Shown here piece by piece: positions 45,359-55,041 of a stretch of 64,000 nt of DNA. How positions within the stretch are numbered: position 1 is the first letter of the stretch; every line of letters starts with the position of its first letter. Under the pieces are notes generated by a model that saw only the letters and a program-made list of their open reading frames with translations, searched no databases and was not told where the DNA came from. The DNA lies in assembly GCA_963555835.3 (NCBI GenBank), contig CAUVWZ020000002.1, positions 744,001 through 808,000 on the forward strand. The letters run 5' to 3'. The DNA comes from JAPUME01 sp027294185. GTDB taxonomy: Bacteria; Acidobacteriota; Terriglobia; UBA7540; JAPUME01. The position numbers and the translations under genes were made by a program.

Positions 45359-46039
45359 TCACTCCCCCTCTTCCGCCCCCTCTGCAACGGGATCGCGCTG
45401 TCCATCACGAACAGCGGCAGCCCAGACAGGGTACTCGATGCCTGCGAGTCTGTTGATGATCAGTGCCTGAAGGACCAGTATCGCAACTGCCGCTTCGACA
45501 ATCAACAAGTGGTAGGGCCGAGTGATGATCCCCAACGCGATGATGAGGGTGGTGGCGCCCGCCGGTGGATGCCAGATGTCCAGCAAGACCATGAGGGTGC
45601 CTGTCGCGGCCAGGGAAAGTGCCGCACACAACACGCGCTCCGCAAGAACGCCTTCCACTATTGTCGGCAAATCGTGAGTCAAGCCCATCAGCCAAAGCGA
45701 AGCATAGCCACAGAGGATCCCAACAGCGTGGCCGCATAACGTGTTTCGGGGACATGCGGCCGGCTGCATCGGATTCCGGAACAGTAAGAACGCCGTCGGC
45801 CCCAGCGACGGAAAAATCAACGGGGTTCCCGAAGTCATGGCGAAGGAGGCCAATAAACCAATTGTCAGAAAGCCATTGACGAACAGGAACGCCGCCCAAA
45901 CGAGACGGGCAGGGTAATGGCCAAGAAGGTAGGGCAAGCGTAGCCGACCGACTCGGGAACGCCGCCCTTCATGGCTCGACACGGTTGGCGTCGGTTTGTC
46001 GCCGATCGGCTCCTTGGATCCCATGGGGTCCTCAGTCAT
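45359..46039 (-). CDS. HPP family membrane protein
   Basis: A 226-residue protein with about five membrane helices. The family motifs are FPSLGPTAFLLFRNPMQP, NTLCGHAVGILCGY and the naming motif IWHPPAGATTLIIAL. Some HPP proteins carry nitrite across membranes. It starts 5 bp after the stop of the cytochrome b/molybdopterin oxidoreductase gene, so they are very likely co-transcribed and may handle the same oxyanion (inferred). Confidence 0.87.
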   Translation of the reverse strand: MTEDPMGSKEPIGDKPTPTVSSHEGRRSRVGRLRLPYLLGHYPARLVWAAFLFVNGFLTIGLLASFAMTSGTPLIFPSLGPTAFLLFRNPMQPAACPRNTLCGHAVGILCGYASLWLMGLTHDLPTIVEGVLAERVLCAALSLAATGTLMVLLDIWHPPAGATTLIIALGIITRPYHLLIVEAAVAILVLQALIINRLAGIEYPVWAAAVRDGQRDPVAEGAEEGE

Positions 46040-46044
46040 TCCTG

Positions 46045-47715
46045 TTAGATGTCCGGTTCCAGGTCGAAGAACTCGTCGTCCTCATTCTTGCCGCCGTGCC
46101 CTTTGCCAACCTGCTTCTCGCTGGCGACGAACTCGATGGCTTTAACCCACTTGACCATTTTGTAGCCGAGCTGGTTCTCCACCCGCAGCCGTAATGGTGC
46201 CCCGTAGAGCGGGGCGAGTGGCTCGTAGTTCATCTCGTAGGCCAGGATACACTGGGTCTGCAAGGCGTTTTCCAGCTGTTGCGTGTCATAGTACTCGCCG
46301 CCGTATAACCCCTCGCCGAAGGACCGGAAGACCGCAACCTTCGCCTCTGGCTTGGGCCTGACCAGCTCGGCCAGCGTCGCTAGCGGCAAGCCGCTCCACT
46401 GGGCAATGCCTGACCAGCCCTGGATGCAGTGGTGCATCGTAATCTGCTCCTTTTTACCTAGGGCCTTCATTTCCTCCAGCGAAAGTTCGATCGGGTTCTC
46501 GACCAGCCCGTAGACCTTGAGCCGAAAATCCTTGAAATCGTTGGAGGCGAGCGACTGCCATTCCTCGCTGGCGGGCATCTTGCCGTTGGGCCAAAGGAAT
46601 GGGGAGATGTCCTCTTTCGCGAACTGGGCGCTCGGCGCCATGTGGCTGAAGAACAAGAGCCTCATGAAGTCATGAATATATCTTACGAGGTACTGCAAGG
46701 CGCGGGGATGTTTCCAGGACGTCCAGTTGGCGAGATAGCAGATAGCCACGACCGAACCAATGCCAACCAGGCCGAGGAACAACCCGATCAAGTTGGCGTC
46801 GTCGGTCCCCATAACGATATTGTTCATGTTCCGGGCAAACCCGGTAGCAACCACCATCGTTACGTGCATGACTAGGAACCCGACGTAGCCCAGCGTAAGC
46901 AGGAAGTGAATGGACCGCGCCGACTGGCGGCCGCCGAACATCTTCGGATACCAGGGAAACCGGTTGTCAATTGTCGGCGACATGGCCAAGCCCGTCACTG
47001 CCATGAGCGAAGCCATGACAAAGACCACAGTGAAGTAAGAAAGTTGCTGGAGGGCATTGTAACTGTAGCCATCCGGCTTGACCGGCATGTGAAAGGTGGC
47101 GTCGTGCACGAAGACCGCCCAGGCGTCCGGAACGATTTGCCAGGATGCCGGCACTAGGCCCTTCCACTGGTCGTTGCCGAAGAGCAACACCACGAAAGCC
47201 AGCCCGTTGAGGAACCAGAACAAGGCACAAAGCAAGTGCCAGTGCCGGGCCGTACCAATGGTATGTCGGTAGCCGGGCAGAGCGAGCCAGGGCGAAATGT
47301 AACGGGCGTCGTCCTTCGCCGTAAAGAGACGATTCGTGGGGACCTCGACTGGGGTGAATCGCATCCACTCCGATCCGGGCGTGCAGTGAACGTTCCAATA
47401 GAGTCGAGGATGGTCCATCAGAATGGATAGTCCGCTGCGGAGGAGCAGGATAATGAAAAGGAAGTTGACGTAGTGCGTGATACGGAGCCAGGCCGGGAAG
47501 CCGTCCCGGTCGTTCGCTAACTCGGGAGGCTGCTGTGGGATGACCGGAACCTCAGGCAGTCCGACGGCCAGATAGTGGATCCAGGCCACGGCGACCGGGA
47601 GCAAAATGAGTACGAGGAACAGCACCATCACTGACGGCCGAATCCAAATGCGGAAGCGGCGATCCGGCGGGAAATTGATCGGGTTCTCTTTCGGATTTTC
47701 TGAAGGCATGGTCAT
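46045..47715 (-). CDS. cytochrome b561-like / sulfite oxidase-type molybdopterin fusion protein
   Basis: A 556-residue membrane protein. Residues about 25-370 form a multi-helix cytochrome b domain with histidines in RITHYVNFLF, IGTARHWHLLCALFWF and SIHFLLTLGYVGFLVMHVTM suited to heme b. Residues about 375-556 match the sulfite oxidase molybdopterin domain, with the Mo-ligand cysteine in ITMHHCIQGWSGIAQWSG and YGAPLRLRVENQLGYKMVKW. A quinone-linked oxyanion oxidase or reductase is likely; the substrate is unknown. Start ATG after GAGGGGTGACC. First gene of a pair with HPP. Confidence 0.88.
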   Translation of the reverse strand: MTMPSENPKENPINFPPDRRFRIWIRPSVMVLFLVLILLPVAVAWIHYLAVGLPEVPVIPQQPPELANDRDGFPAWLRITHYVNFLFIILLLRSGLSILMDHPRLYWNVHCTPGSEWMRFTPVEVPTNRLFTAKDDARYISPWLALPGYRHTIGTARHWHLLCALFWFLNGLAFVVLLFGNDQWKGLVPASWQIVPDAWAVFVHDATFHMPVKPDGYSYNALQQLSYFTVVFVMASLMAVTGLAMSPTIDNRFPWYPKMFGGRQSARSIHFLLTLGYVGFLVMHVTMVVATGFARNMNNIVMGTDDANLIGLFLGLVGIGSVVAICYLANWTSWKHPRALQYLVRYIHDFMRLLFFSHMAPSAQFAKEDISPFLWPNGKMPASEEWQSLASNDFKDFRLKVYGLVENPIELSLEEMKALGKKEQITMHHCIQGWSGIAQWSGLPLATLAELVRPKPEAKVAVFRSFGEGLYGGEYYDTQQLENALQTQCILAYEMNYEPLAPLYGAPLRLRVENQLGYKMVKWVKAIEFVASEKQVGKGHGGKNEDDEFFDLEPDI

Positions 47716-47838
47716 TACCGGTCACCCCTCCAGGTCGCTTCCAACCCGAGCACTTTTGGATGTGTCTGCCTCATGGCGGTTCCCCTCTTTTTTTCTCAAT
47801 GAGAGCTGCGCACGATGATGACCAAAACAGTCCAAAGA

Positions 47839-48024
47839 TCACGCTCTCGACAACCAATTGAAAGTAAAGGCGTTGAGGGCGCGGCCTTTTCCTGGGCCTG
47901 GGGTAAACCAATGCCATCCCCACACCTGCGTACCTACGGCGACTAAGCTAATACATCCCATAGCAAGCACAATTCCCTTCTTTAACCTCACGGCCTCCGG
48001 CAATACCAAGCCGCTGCGCGTCAT
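47839..48024 (-). CDS. possible small membrane protein
   Basis: A 61-residue frame with one hydrophobic segment (GIVLAMGCISLVAVGTQVWG) and a basic residue pair before it. It lies upstream of the oxidoreductase gene on the same strand. No homology recognised and only a weak ribosome site, so it may be chance. Confidence 0.25.
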   Translation of the reverse strand: MTRSGLVLPEAVRLKKGIVLAMGCISLVAVGTQVWGWHWFTPGPGKGRALNAFTFNWLSRA

Positions 48025-48313
48025 CCCCGGCTCTAAGACTCTGCTCTCGACGACCCAGACCTTTTGATGACCAACTACCCGCCACGGGGATGGATTCTGG
48101 GGGCGGTGCAGGCGGCCACTCACGGGGGCTGTTCCCAGAACTTGATTACCCTGGAGACATTTCATGACACAAATACTCAAGGTCTGAGTTTCCTAGCTAT
48201 GCGGGTACTGGGCACAAAATTGGGCACAGTCTGCCCCCACCCATGTCGTGCAGGCATTCCGACCCACCTACCCCCCATGTAGCCCTCGTCTGCGCACCCG
48301 CCGACGGGAAAAT
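48025..48313. other. intergenic region, no gene seen
   Basis: About 290 bp separating the small frame from the peroxidase fragment; nothing recognisable. Confidence 0.4.
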
Positions 48314-48679
48314 CTACTGCGGAGCACATCTTGAAGTTAGACCGGACGTCCCATAGGCCCCTTCATGGGCCACCGGAGTCGCTCGGAATGGCAAGGATGC
48401 AATCCGTTCCCATACCATTGCCCGCGCCATCAGGGCAGGGTCGGCTCCTGGATGGTGTAATTGACATCGCAGCGAGCGCAAGAACGCCAACAAGTCCGCC
48501 TTCTCGGCGTCTGTCAATGTCACCGGTTGCAAATTCACAGTGTCCAGATGAGGATTTTCCTTTCCCCCGCTTAGCATCACATCCACGGCCTCTTCCAGCG
48601 TGGCTACGCTTCCGTTGTGAAAATACGGGGCCGATTTGCTGATGTCTAACAGCGTCGGCGTCTTAACCAGGATTTCCAT
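48314..48679 (-). pseudogene. di-heme cytochrome c peroxidase, C-terminal fragment
   Basis: 121 codons match the end of the MauG/CcpA family: VKTPTLLDISKSAPYFHNGS, ATLEEAVDVMLSGG and LQPVTLTDAEKADLLAFLRS. Both heme-binding CxxCH motifs, which lie further N-terminal, are absent, so it cannot work as a peroxidase. The upstream boundary is near 48,680. Confidence 0.85.
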
Positions 48680-48784
48680 TTTGGCCCAGGCGTGGTCACA
48701 GGATACACCCGCGCTACGCCGAATACTACGTCTTTTCGCGCTGAACCCTGCACATCACCTCCGCCGGTAGGCGCCAGGGCTCGT

Positions 48785-48817
48785 CTGTCCGCTCACAGAC
48801 GTTGACTGAGCGGACAG
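48785..48817. terminator. strong hairpin CTGTCCGCTCA / TGAGCGGACAG
   Basis: Perfect 11-bp stem with an 11-base loop about 100 bp before the left end of the IS3 element. No clear T-run follows on either strand, so it may be an IS end or a protein site instead of a true terminator. Confidence 0.3.
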
Positions 48818-48947
48818 AACGGCGCCCCGGCCGACACGGCTCCCTGCGAGAGTGTTTTTAGGAGCCAAAAGCTGTTGATCCTCGTCCGGGCAACGCTACC
48901 CGCTCGGCACAGGTGACCTGCCCCCAGTGATTGTACCAACTCGTATG

Positions 48948-49850
48948 TTAGTTCAGCGGTAATTCTGTCCCTAGGTCGGGAGGCAGCTGCCTCCCGAGCA
49001 GGGGCGGGATTTCCATGGCCTCCGGTGCCGGTGGACGACAACCAAGAGCACTGTGAGGTCGAACCCTGTTGTAGTGTCGCCTCCACTGCTCGATTAACAC
49101 CTTCGCTTCCTGCAAGGTGTAGAAGATCTCCCGGTCGAGCAACTCGTCTCGGAGCTTCCCATTAAAGCTCTCGTTGTAGCCGTTCTCCCAGGGACTCCCG
49201 GGTTGGATGTAGAGCGTCTTCACTCCGATTCGCCCCAGCCACTCTCGTAGAGCTTGGGCGCAGAACTCCGGGCCATTATCCGAGCGAAGGTGCTCGGGCG
49301 GACCTCGGAGAACGAACAGATCGGTCAGTAGCTGCACGACATCGTCGGATCGAATCTGGCGGGCCACCTGGATAGCCAGACATTCCCGAGTGTACTCATC
49401 GATGACCGTCAACAACCGGAAAGCCCTCCCGTCGTGAGTGCGGGCTTGGACGAAGTCGTAAGCCCAGACGTGGTTCGGACTGCAGGGGCGCAGACGAACG
49501 CACGATCCGTCGTTGAGCCAAAGGCGTCCACGCTTCGGCTGTTTCTGCGGCACTCTCAACCCCTCCCGCCTCCAGATGCGCTCCACTCTCTTATGGTTGA
49601 CCCTCCACCCGGCTCGCCGCAGCAAGGCCGTGACCCGACGATAGCCATAGCGACCAAACCGACCGGCCAGGGTGACGATGGCCCTCGTCAGGGCATCCTC
49701 GTCGGGAGCAGCGATGCATCGATGGCGCTGGGTGGACCGGGGTTGGCTGAGCACTCGACAAGCCCGGCGTTCCGAGACACCCAACGCCTTACAGACATGC
49801 GCCGCCCACTGCCGGCGACGCGCCGGGCTTAGCCGTTTCCCCTTGTGACC
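48948..49850 (-). CDS. IS3-family transposase OrfB, copy 1
   Basis: DDE integrase-core transposase. D-D-E residues lie in NHVWAYDFVQ, HLRSDNGPEF and ENGYNESFNGKLRDE; an HTH_21 region (GRFGRYGYRRVTALLRR) precedes them. No ATG or GTG exists near the start of homology (KGKRLSPARRR), which overlaps the OrfA end out of frame, so expression probably needs a programmed frameshift around 49,836-49,846. Confidence 0.9.
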   Translation of the reverse strand, partial: GHKGKRLSPARRRQWAAHVCKALGVSERRACRVLSQPRSTQRHRCIAAPDEDALTRAIVTLAGRFGRYGYRRVTALLRRAGWRVNHKRVERIWRREGLRVPQKQPKRGRLWLNDGSCVRLRPCSPNHVWAYDFVQARTHDGRAFRLLTVIDEYTRECLAIQVARQIRSDDVVQLLTDLFVLRGPPEHLRSDNGPEFCAQALREWLGRIGVKTLYIQPGSPWENGYNESFNGKLRDELLDREIFYTLQEAKVLIEQWRRHYNRVRPHSALGCRPPAPEAMEIPPLLGRQLPPDLGTELPLN

Positions 49851-50107
49851 TCCTGCAGAATCTGCTTGTCCAAGGTCAGGTCTGCAACCGCCCTCCTCAA
49901 GCGAGTGTTCTCCTGCTCGAGGACCTTCAACCGCTTGGCCTGATCCATCTTTAGACCGCCGTACTCCTTTCGCCAGCGGTAATAGGTCTGCTCGGGCACC
50001 CCCAACGACCGGCACACCTCGGCTACGCTGCGACCCTGGGCAAGTTCCACTTCGGTCTCTCGAAGTTTACCGATAATCTGTTCGATCGAATGCTTCCTCT
50101 TGACCAT
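49829..50107 (-). CDS. IS3-family transposase OrfA, copy 1
   Basis: A 92-residue protein: an HTH (SVAEVCRSLGVPEQTYYRWR) followed by a leucine-zipper-like helix (KVLEQENTRLRRAVADLTL). Binds IS ends and is the upstream half of the OrfAB fusion transposase. Confidence 0.93.
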   Translation of the reverse strand: MVKRKHSIEQIIGKLRETEVELAQGRSVAEVCRSLGVPEQTYYRWRKEYGGLKMDQAKRLKVLEQENTRLRRAVADLTLDKQILQEVTRGNG

Positions 50108-50173
50108 CCTGACCTCCCTATTCCAGGTCCAACTCTAACATTAGAACTGGACCGGTTTGAGGGGGTCAGGTCA

Positions 50174-50518
50174 GCAACTCCCGAACTAGGATTAAGCCAC
50201 CGTCGGAAGTGACGCGCGATCCATGGAAATCGACCTTCAATAATCCGTTGAAAGTTAGCTGGAACGGCTTTCTCTGCTTTTCACCCATCGGGTGTTGGCC
50301 TCCTCGGCGTCCTGATTAGTCTTGAACCCCTACCAATAAAGACGCTGAAGGCCGCTGGAAGGTCGGGAGGCCTGAATCAAATTGAAAATGCGGGCTTAAC
50401 TAGCTTTGATCGTTTGGCAGATGCAACCTGCATCTTACTGTCCATGCGTGACAAAGGATTCTCTGCTACACAAATATCAGATGCCACGAGGCGCTTTCTT
50501 ATTGATCAATAGCGGAGC
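50174..50518. other. inter-element region with a possible gene tail
   Basis: A plus-strand frame open up to the TAG at 50,510-50,512 ends FSATQISDATRRFLIDQ. Its composition is protein-like over the last ~60 codons, but no start or family was found. It may be the 3' end of a gene displaced by the IS. Confidence 0.3.
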
Positions 50519-50668
50519 CTATTTTTTCAGGTAGCGCCACTGGCTCTTAGGCTTCGGCGGCCCCTTCAAGGTCCTGGCGATGTTCTCTGGCGTGTCTGGG
50601 ATGGGAGGCGGCATGGTCAGCTTGACGGGCCGCCCGCGCTTCGGTTTATTGGCCTTCCGTTTTGGCAT
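50519..50668 (-). CDS. small conserved basic protein (GRPVKLTMP type)
   Basis: A 49-residue protein beginning MPKRKANKPKRGRPVKLTMP and continuing through IPDTPENIARTLKGPPK to the end WRYLKK. Short proteins with this GRPVKLTMPxPIPDTPENxA pattern occur in many bacterial accessory regions (recalled, not searched). Function unknown; the basic N-terminus and Pro-rich core suggest nucleic-acid or peptide binding. Confidence 0.7.
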   Translation of the reverse strand: MPKRKANKPKRGRPVKLTMPPPIPDTPENIARTLKGPPKPKSQWRYLKK

Positions 50669-50699
50669 CAGATAAACCACATTATCCAGGTACTGGAGC

Positions 50700-51050
50700 T
50701 TACCTTAGATCCACCATGTACCGAGATCTTCCGTCGACAGTAACGGTCTCCAAGAGTTGCCGGAGATCTCGAATCCGACGGGCCGCATCCGGTCCTTCGA
50801 AGCTTTGGCGGATCGATGTCTCCCACAGTTCCTTGCGGCTTTCATTCGGCTTTACGGAAGTGAGCTTCGTCATCCGCGAAGCCGTTGTTGCAGATGTTAC
50901 AGGATGGGATCGTCAGTCGCTGAACACGTGAATGAGCCTCGGATGTTGGATACAAGTTCCGCGGAAACACATGCTCCGAATCCGTTGCGGGCCTCTTTCC
51001 ACAGTAGGCGCATATCGCCAATGTCTTCAACTCGCACTCGTATTCGCTTA
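50700..51050 (-). pseudogene. HNH endonuclease-like gene, frameshifted
   Basis: First part: ICAYCGKRPATDSEHVFP and IPSCNICNNGFADDEAHFRK, giving paired cysteines, a histidine and an asparagine as in an HNH fold. A one-base shift near 50,855 ends the frame. The next frame continues SRKELWETSIRQSFEGPDAA and RRIRDLRQLLE to the TAA at 50,700. The protein start is not clear. Confidence 0.7.
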
Positions 51051-51256
51051 CAGTAGCTCGCTGGCCGACATGCGCTTGATGGCACCGGCCCGTTTCCAAG
51101 GGACGACAACCATATAGCCCCGATCGCAGTCGGTAAAAATAGGCCGATATTTTGTACCTATTCCTGCGAGTGATTAGATGAAGGCGTTGGCTTCTTGAGA
51201 CCGAGTAGATTGGGTCGTGATGGAACAATCACAGCCCGGAAGGAAGGAGCTGAGCG

Positions 51257-51460
51257 ATGCACCTAATCGGATGCGATTTTCACACACGTTTTCAGCAGAT
51301 AGCAATGGTTGATTCGGTGACAGGCGAGGTATTAAATCGTCGACTGGATCATGGGACTGGCGAAGCCCACCAGTCTCATGCAGCACTTCAGGCTCCGGCG
51401 CGCATCGGGATGGAAGCCACCGGGCGAACAAAATGCTTTGAGCGGATGCTCGCCGATTAG
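51257..51460 (+). pseudogene. IS110-family transposase, N-terminal fragment
   Basis: 67 codons starting MHLIGCDFHTRFQQIAMVDS and including IGMEATG match the DEDD RuvC-like domain of IS110 transposases. A GGAAGGAAGGAG ribosome site remains. A TAG and loss of homology follow at 51,458, so about 80% of the protein is gone. Confidence 0.82.
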
Positions 51461-51625
51461 GGCTGGGTGTGGATTCCGGTTTCCTTGCACGCTTGCGGAC
51501 CCGTCTTCCTGTTTGCCATCTGCACTTCGATCTGTCGCAGCACCGTTACAATCTGTTCCCTGTTCCGTCTTGTATTTCCTGATCGACATGACCTGTTTTC
51601 CTCCTGGATGAGATTCTCTCTCACT

Positions 51626-51994
51626 TCAGGTGGTACAAAAAACGCCGGTCAGGTCATCCCCAACAGTAAAGCTCTGTCCGGGAACAATTGGGACAATGCC
51701 CGACCTGTTCATGTCGAAACTGTCCGCGCGGCTGCCGTCCATCGTGCCGCCGGACATGAACACGTCGAGCGAATATTTCTTCACCATCGATTCAAGACCC
51801 CCCACGTGGTCGGTGTGCTCGTGGGTTATCAGCACTACATCGATTTGATCCGGGTCCTCACCGATGGTCCTGAGGCGGTTCGCCAGCGTCCGGGGACCGA
51901 GCCCGCAGTCGATCAACAGGCGTACCTTGTCGGTCCGGATGAACGTCGCGTTACCCCGGCTTCCACTGCCCAGAACGGAAACTCTTATGGACAT
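51626..51994 (-). pseudogene. MBL-fold hydrolase (YycJ/WalJ-like), N-terminal fragment
   Basis: 122 codons: MSIRVSVLGSGSRGNATFI, LLIDCGLGPRTLANRL and the metal motif LITHEHTDHVGGLES. The normal protein is about 260 residues; this one ends where the IS110-associated junk begins. It starts 45 bp after the NSS transporter stop on the same strand. Confidence 0.85.
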
Positions 51995-52039
51995 TCAAAA
52001 AACCCAGGCATTTCACTATAATCATCGCGCGAAAGCCTC

Positions 52040-53389
52040 TCAAATAACTCCGATCGCGTGCAGGAACACCAGGACAATTCCGATAGGAACGACGAACTTC
52101 AGCAGCAACAGCCAGGTTTTGTAAAAAAAGGCCAGTTTGCTGCCTGCGAGGAATTCCCGGCGGCGGATCGCATCGTCAAGACGCCAGGCTGTAAAGACGG
52201 CCATGCCCAATCCACCCAAAGGCAAGATCCAGTTCGTCGCCAGATAGTCGAACGTATCAAACCAGTTTCGTCCGAATACGCCGGCAAACGATTCACCGAA
52301 AAGAGCAGTGCCCCCGCTGAGTGCCGACGGAATGCCCACCCCTGCGATGATCCCTCCGCACAGCAACACAGCCCGGTGCCTCACCCATCCTTTTTCGTCG
52401 ATCAGATACGAAACCGCCACTTCCAGTAGTGAGATAGCACTCGTCAGTGCCGCAAAAAACAGCAGCGCGAAAAACACCACAGAGAAGAACGTGCCCGCAC
52501 CCATTTGGCTCAGAGCGATCGGCATGCTCACGAATACGAGACCGGGGCCCTGGCCGGGCTCCAGACCGAAAGTAAAAATGATGGGAAACAGAACCATGCA
52601 GGCCAACAAAGCGATCACTGCATCCAGAACAGAAACGGTGATCGCTGCCGACACGATGTCGTCATCGTTCTTGAGGTAACTCCCGTAGGTCAGCATCGCA
52701 CCCATTCCGATGCTCAGCGTGAAGAACGCGTGTCCCAGAGCTTCCAGTACGCCGGCCGCCGTCAGGTTTTCGCTGTGGAAGCCGAATACAAAGTCTGCGG
52801 CCTCGCTGAATCCTTCCATCGTGAAGGAGTTCACGAGCAGAATGACCATAAATGCGAGCAGGGTCGGCATCAATATCCGCGCCCAGCGCTCGATGCCTTT
52901 ACGGATACCTCCCCAAACCACGCCGACCGTGATTGCCATGAAGACCACGTGCCAAAAAAGATTCAGTCCGTTCGACATGAACAGATCGCCGAATACCGGC
53001 CCGGCTGCTTCCGGACCGAGGCCGACAATCTGTCCCGTCAGTGACAGATAGGTGTAGTGAAGCGCCCAGCCGGCGACGATGCTGTAGTAGGAAAGGATGA
53101 CGAAAGCAGCCGCAACGCCCAGCCATCCGAATGCAACCCAGAGTCCCGCACCGAGTTCTTTAAGGGCACCGACAGGGGACTTCTGGGTAGCCCGCCCCAT
53201 CAGTATTTCAGCGATCATCACGGGCAAGCCCACGAGCACGACACAGGCCAGATAAACCAGAACAAATGCGCCGCCTCCGTTGACGCCGGTAATGTAGGGG
53301 AACTTCCAGATGTTTCCCAGCCCCACCGCTGAACCGGCTGCAGCCATGACAAATCCGAATCGTGATCCCCAGTGTCCGCGGTCTGCCAA
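52040..53389 (-). CDS. sodium-dependent transporter of the NSS (SNF) family
   Basis: Bacterial neurotransmitter:sodium symporter, about 449 residues and 11-12 helices, likely importing an amino acid. The sodium/substrate-site helix 1 motif reads AAAGSAVGLGNIWKFPYI, followed by NGGGAFVLVYL. The conserved region starts right after a TTG at 53389 preceded by AGAGGGG; the frame is open to a GTG at 53485 with no family match. Confidence 0.92.
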   Translation of the reverse strand: MADRGHWGSRFGFVMAAAGSAVGLGNIWKFPYITGVNGGGAFVLVYLACVVLVGLPVMIAEILMGRATQKSPVGALKELGAGLWVAFGWLGVAAAFVILSYYSIVAGWALHYTYLSLTGQIVGLGPEAAGPVFGDLFMSNGLNLFWHVVFMAITVGVVWGGIRKGIERWARILMPTLLAFMVILLVNSFTMEGFSEAADFVFGFHSENLTAAGVLEALGHAFFTLSIGMGAMLTYGSYLKNDDDIVSAAITVSVLDAVIALLACMVLFPIIFTFGLEPGQGPGLVFVSMPIALSQMGAGTFFSVVFFALLFFAALTSAISLLEVAVSYLIDEKGWVRHRAVLLCGGIIAGVGIPSALSGGTALFGESFAGVFGRNWFDTFDYLATNWILPLGGLGMAVFTAWRLDDAIRRREFLAGSKLAFFYKTWLLLLKFVVPIGIVLVFLHAIGVI

Positions 53390-53789
53390 AACAGCCCCTC
53401 TCTTCGCTCGCTTCAATCGATGGAATCTATTGTAATAGACTTTCCGCGCCGATGCACCTTGCCGTAAATCAAGGTGTGAAGCCACTCAGATTGTGCCACA
53501 CCTGGCCTGCGCGAGTTCGACCGGCTGTCCCAACTGCACGCCGTGTTTTCGTTCCTGAGCCTAGCCCGCATATTTCACCAATCGTGAATGAAGCGCGTTT
53601 TCGTGCGGAAGAGTGGGCGTTGGGAGAGTCTGGTTCCGGTAAGGCACGGATGGGGGCAATCAGGGTGTCGCTGGCCATGAGTGGGTTTGTTTCTGGGGTC
53701 TGAAGGAGGCCTGGATAAGGTAGTCAGGCAGAGCTCTCCGTCGGAGAAAGAAACAAGTCTATTCTGGAGCCGTGGATCGGGGTCCTGTG
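53390..53789. other. promoter region of the NSS gene and degraded IS DNA
   Basis: About 400 bp. The first ~80 bp must hold the NSS promoter (an AT-rich TATTGTAATAGAC lies near 53,430). The rest has no gene. CCTGAGCCTAGCCCGCATAT at 53,556-53,575 could be an IS1380-type end, since fragments of that family follow. Confidence 0.35.
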
Positions 53790-53940
53790 TCAGCACCGCA
53801 GAGGAATCGACTGCAGGTTGCGAAGGATGGTCGCAAAGACTTCGGCGTAGGGATAGGCCTCTGACATCGAGATCCAGACGTTGCGGACCGTCAGGCGGAT
53901 GCGAGCGCCGATCTTGAGAAGCTTCAGGCGGATGGTCTGG
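53790..53940 (-). pseudogene. IS1380-like transposase, C-terminal fragment (minus strand)
   Basis: About 49 codons ending at a TGA: TIRLKLLKIGARIRLTVRNV, then SEAYPYAEVFATILRNLQ. This is the typical tail of IS1380-type transposases. It joins a short stretch (53,940-54,003) reading VLPFDSEAARSYAGVA, which resembles a VapC/PIN toxin end. Confidence 0.6.
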
Positions 53941-53984
53941 CATTGAGCGCGACCCCCGCATAGGAGCGCGCCGCCTCGCTGTCG

Positions 53985-54569
53985 AACGGTAGAACGCGAC
54001 CGGCTAACGACAGCCTACAGCGGGACATTGAGGAGTTGCTGACTCGGCCGGTGGGGAGACCCAGCAAGAAGCCGTTGGTGGAGTTCAAGGGCTTTCTATA
54101 CCAAGCGGCCAGTTGGAAGACAGCACGCAGGGTGGTGGCCAAGGTGGAGCATCACCCAGGGGAACTGTTCCCGCGAGTAAGATTCATTGTGACGAACTTG
54201 ACGCTTCCAAGTCGGGCGGTGGTGCGGTTTTACAACAAGCGGGGGACAGCGGAGCAGTGGATCAAAGAAGGAAAGCAAGCAGTGAAGATGACGCGGCTCA
54301 GTTGTCACCGGTTCCGGTCGAACGAGGTCCGGCTGTGGCTGACCATCATTGCCTATAATCTCGGCAACCTGTGGCGGCGACTGGTGCTGCCACAGAGAAT
54401 CGGGAACTGGTCGCTGACGAGCTTGCAGCAGCGGTTGGTGAAAACGGGAGGACGGCTGGTGAAGCATGCGCGATATTACTGGCTTTTGCTGGCCGAAGGG
54501 CACTTGAGCCGGAGGCTGTTCAGCAGCATGCTGCGAACGATCTCGGCACTGCCGCTGCCAGACGGCTAG
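53985..54569 (+). pseudogene. IS1380-family transposase, C-terminal half (plus strand)
   Basis: About 190 codons: DSLQRDIEELLTRPVGRPSK, FPRVRFIVTNL, RFYNKRGTAEQWIKEGKQAV and RSNEVRLWLTIIAYNLGNLW. These are hallmark IS1380 blocks; the catalytic N-terminal region with the first two acidic residues is missing. Confidence 0.85.
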
Positions 54570-54794
54570 CGACCCAGGAGAGAGGGTAATTTTAGGTGCT
54601 CAGAAGTGGTCGGGCCGGATCAGTGTCAGCGGCGAGGCAGGCTGGGCAGGCGAAACCCGCACAGCGACTCCGAGGAACAGCCAAAATGTGCCGCACAACC
54701 ACCTCAAAGAGGCCAGAGCTGTTTGCGGTTGACACGACAGGGTAGCAGGCATAGGTTTTCGGGTGAAGGGGAAGCTCAAAATGGAAATTCCGGA
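54570..54794. other. unassigned DNA between IS fragments
   Basis: About 225 bp with no gene recognised. The minus frame from the next IS3 fragment runs through it but loses homology. Confidence 0.4.
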
Positions 54795-54992
54795 GAAGAT
54801 CTCTCCATTCAGAAACTCGTCTCGAAACTTCCCGTTCAACGATTCTACATACCCGTTTTCCCATGGGCTCCCCGGCTCGATGAACAAGGTCTTTACCCCT
54901 ACCCGCTCCAGCCAGTTCCGAACCAACCGTGCTGTGAACTCGGACCCATTATCCGAGCGAAGGTAATCGGGAACTTGTCCCTGGCGAATTGC
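54795..54992 (-). pseudogene. IS3-family OrfB internal fragment
   Basis: About 66 codons containing the second D and the E of the DDE core: YLRSDNGSEFTARLVRNWLE, VGVKTLFIEPGSPWENGYVE and FRDEFLNGEIF. It differs from the complete IS3 copies, so it derives from another element. Confidence 0.85.
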
Positions 54993-55041
54993 TAAAACGG
55001 GCCAATTTTCTGCCATTTTCAAGATTTGATAGAATGCCAAG

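Larger units (their letters stand above)
48914..50173 (-). mobile_element. IS3-family (IS407-group-like) insertion sequence, copy 1
   Basis: 1,260 bp with terminal inverted repeats TGACCTGCCCCC (left) and, on the complement of the right end, TGACCTGACCCCC. Two overlapping transposase frames are present. The second copy at 60,537-61,796 has the same length, same orientation and only a few base changes. The flanking 4-mers (CAGG and GCAA) are not a target duplication. Confidence 0.93.
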
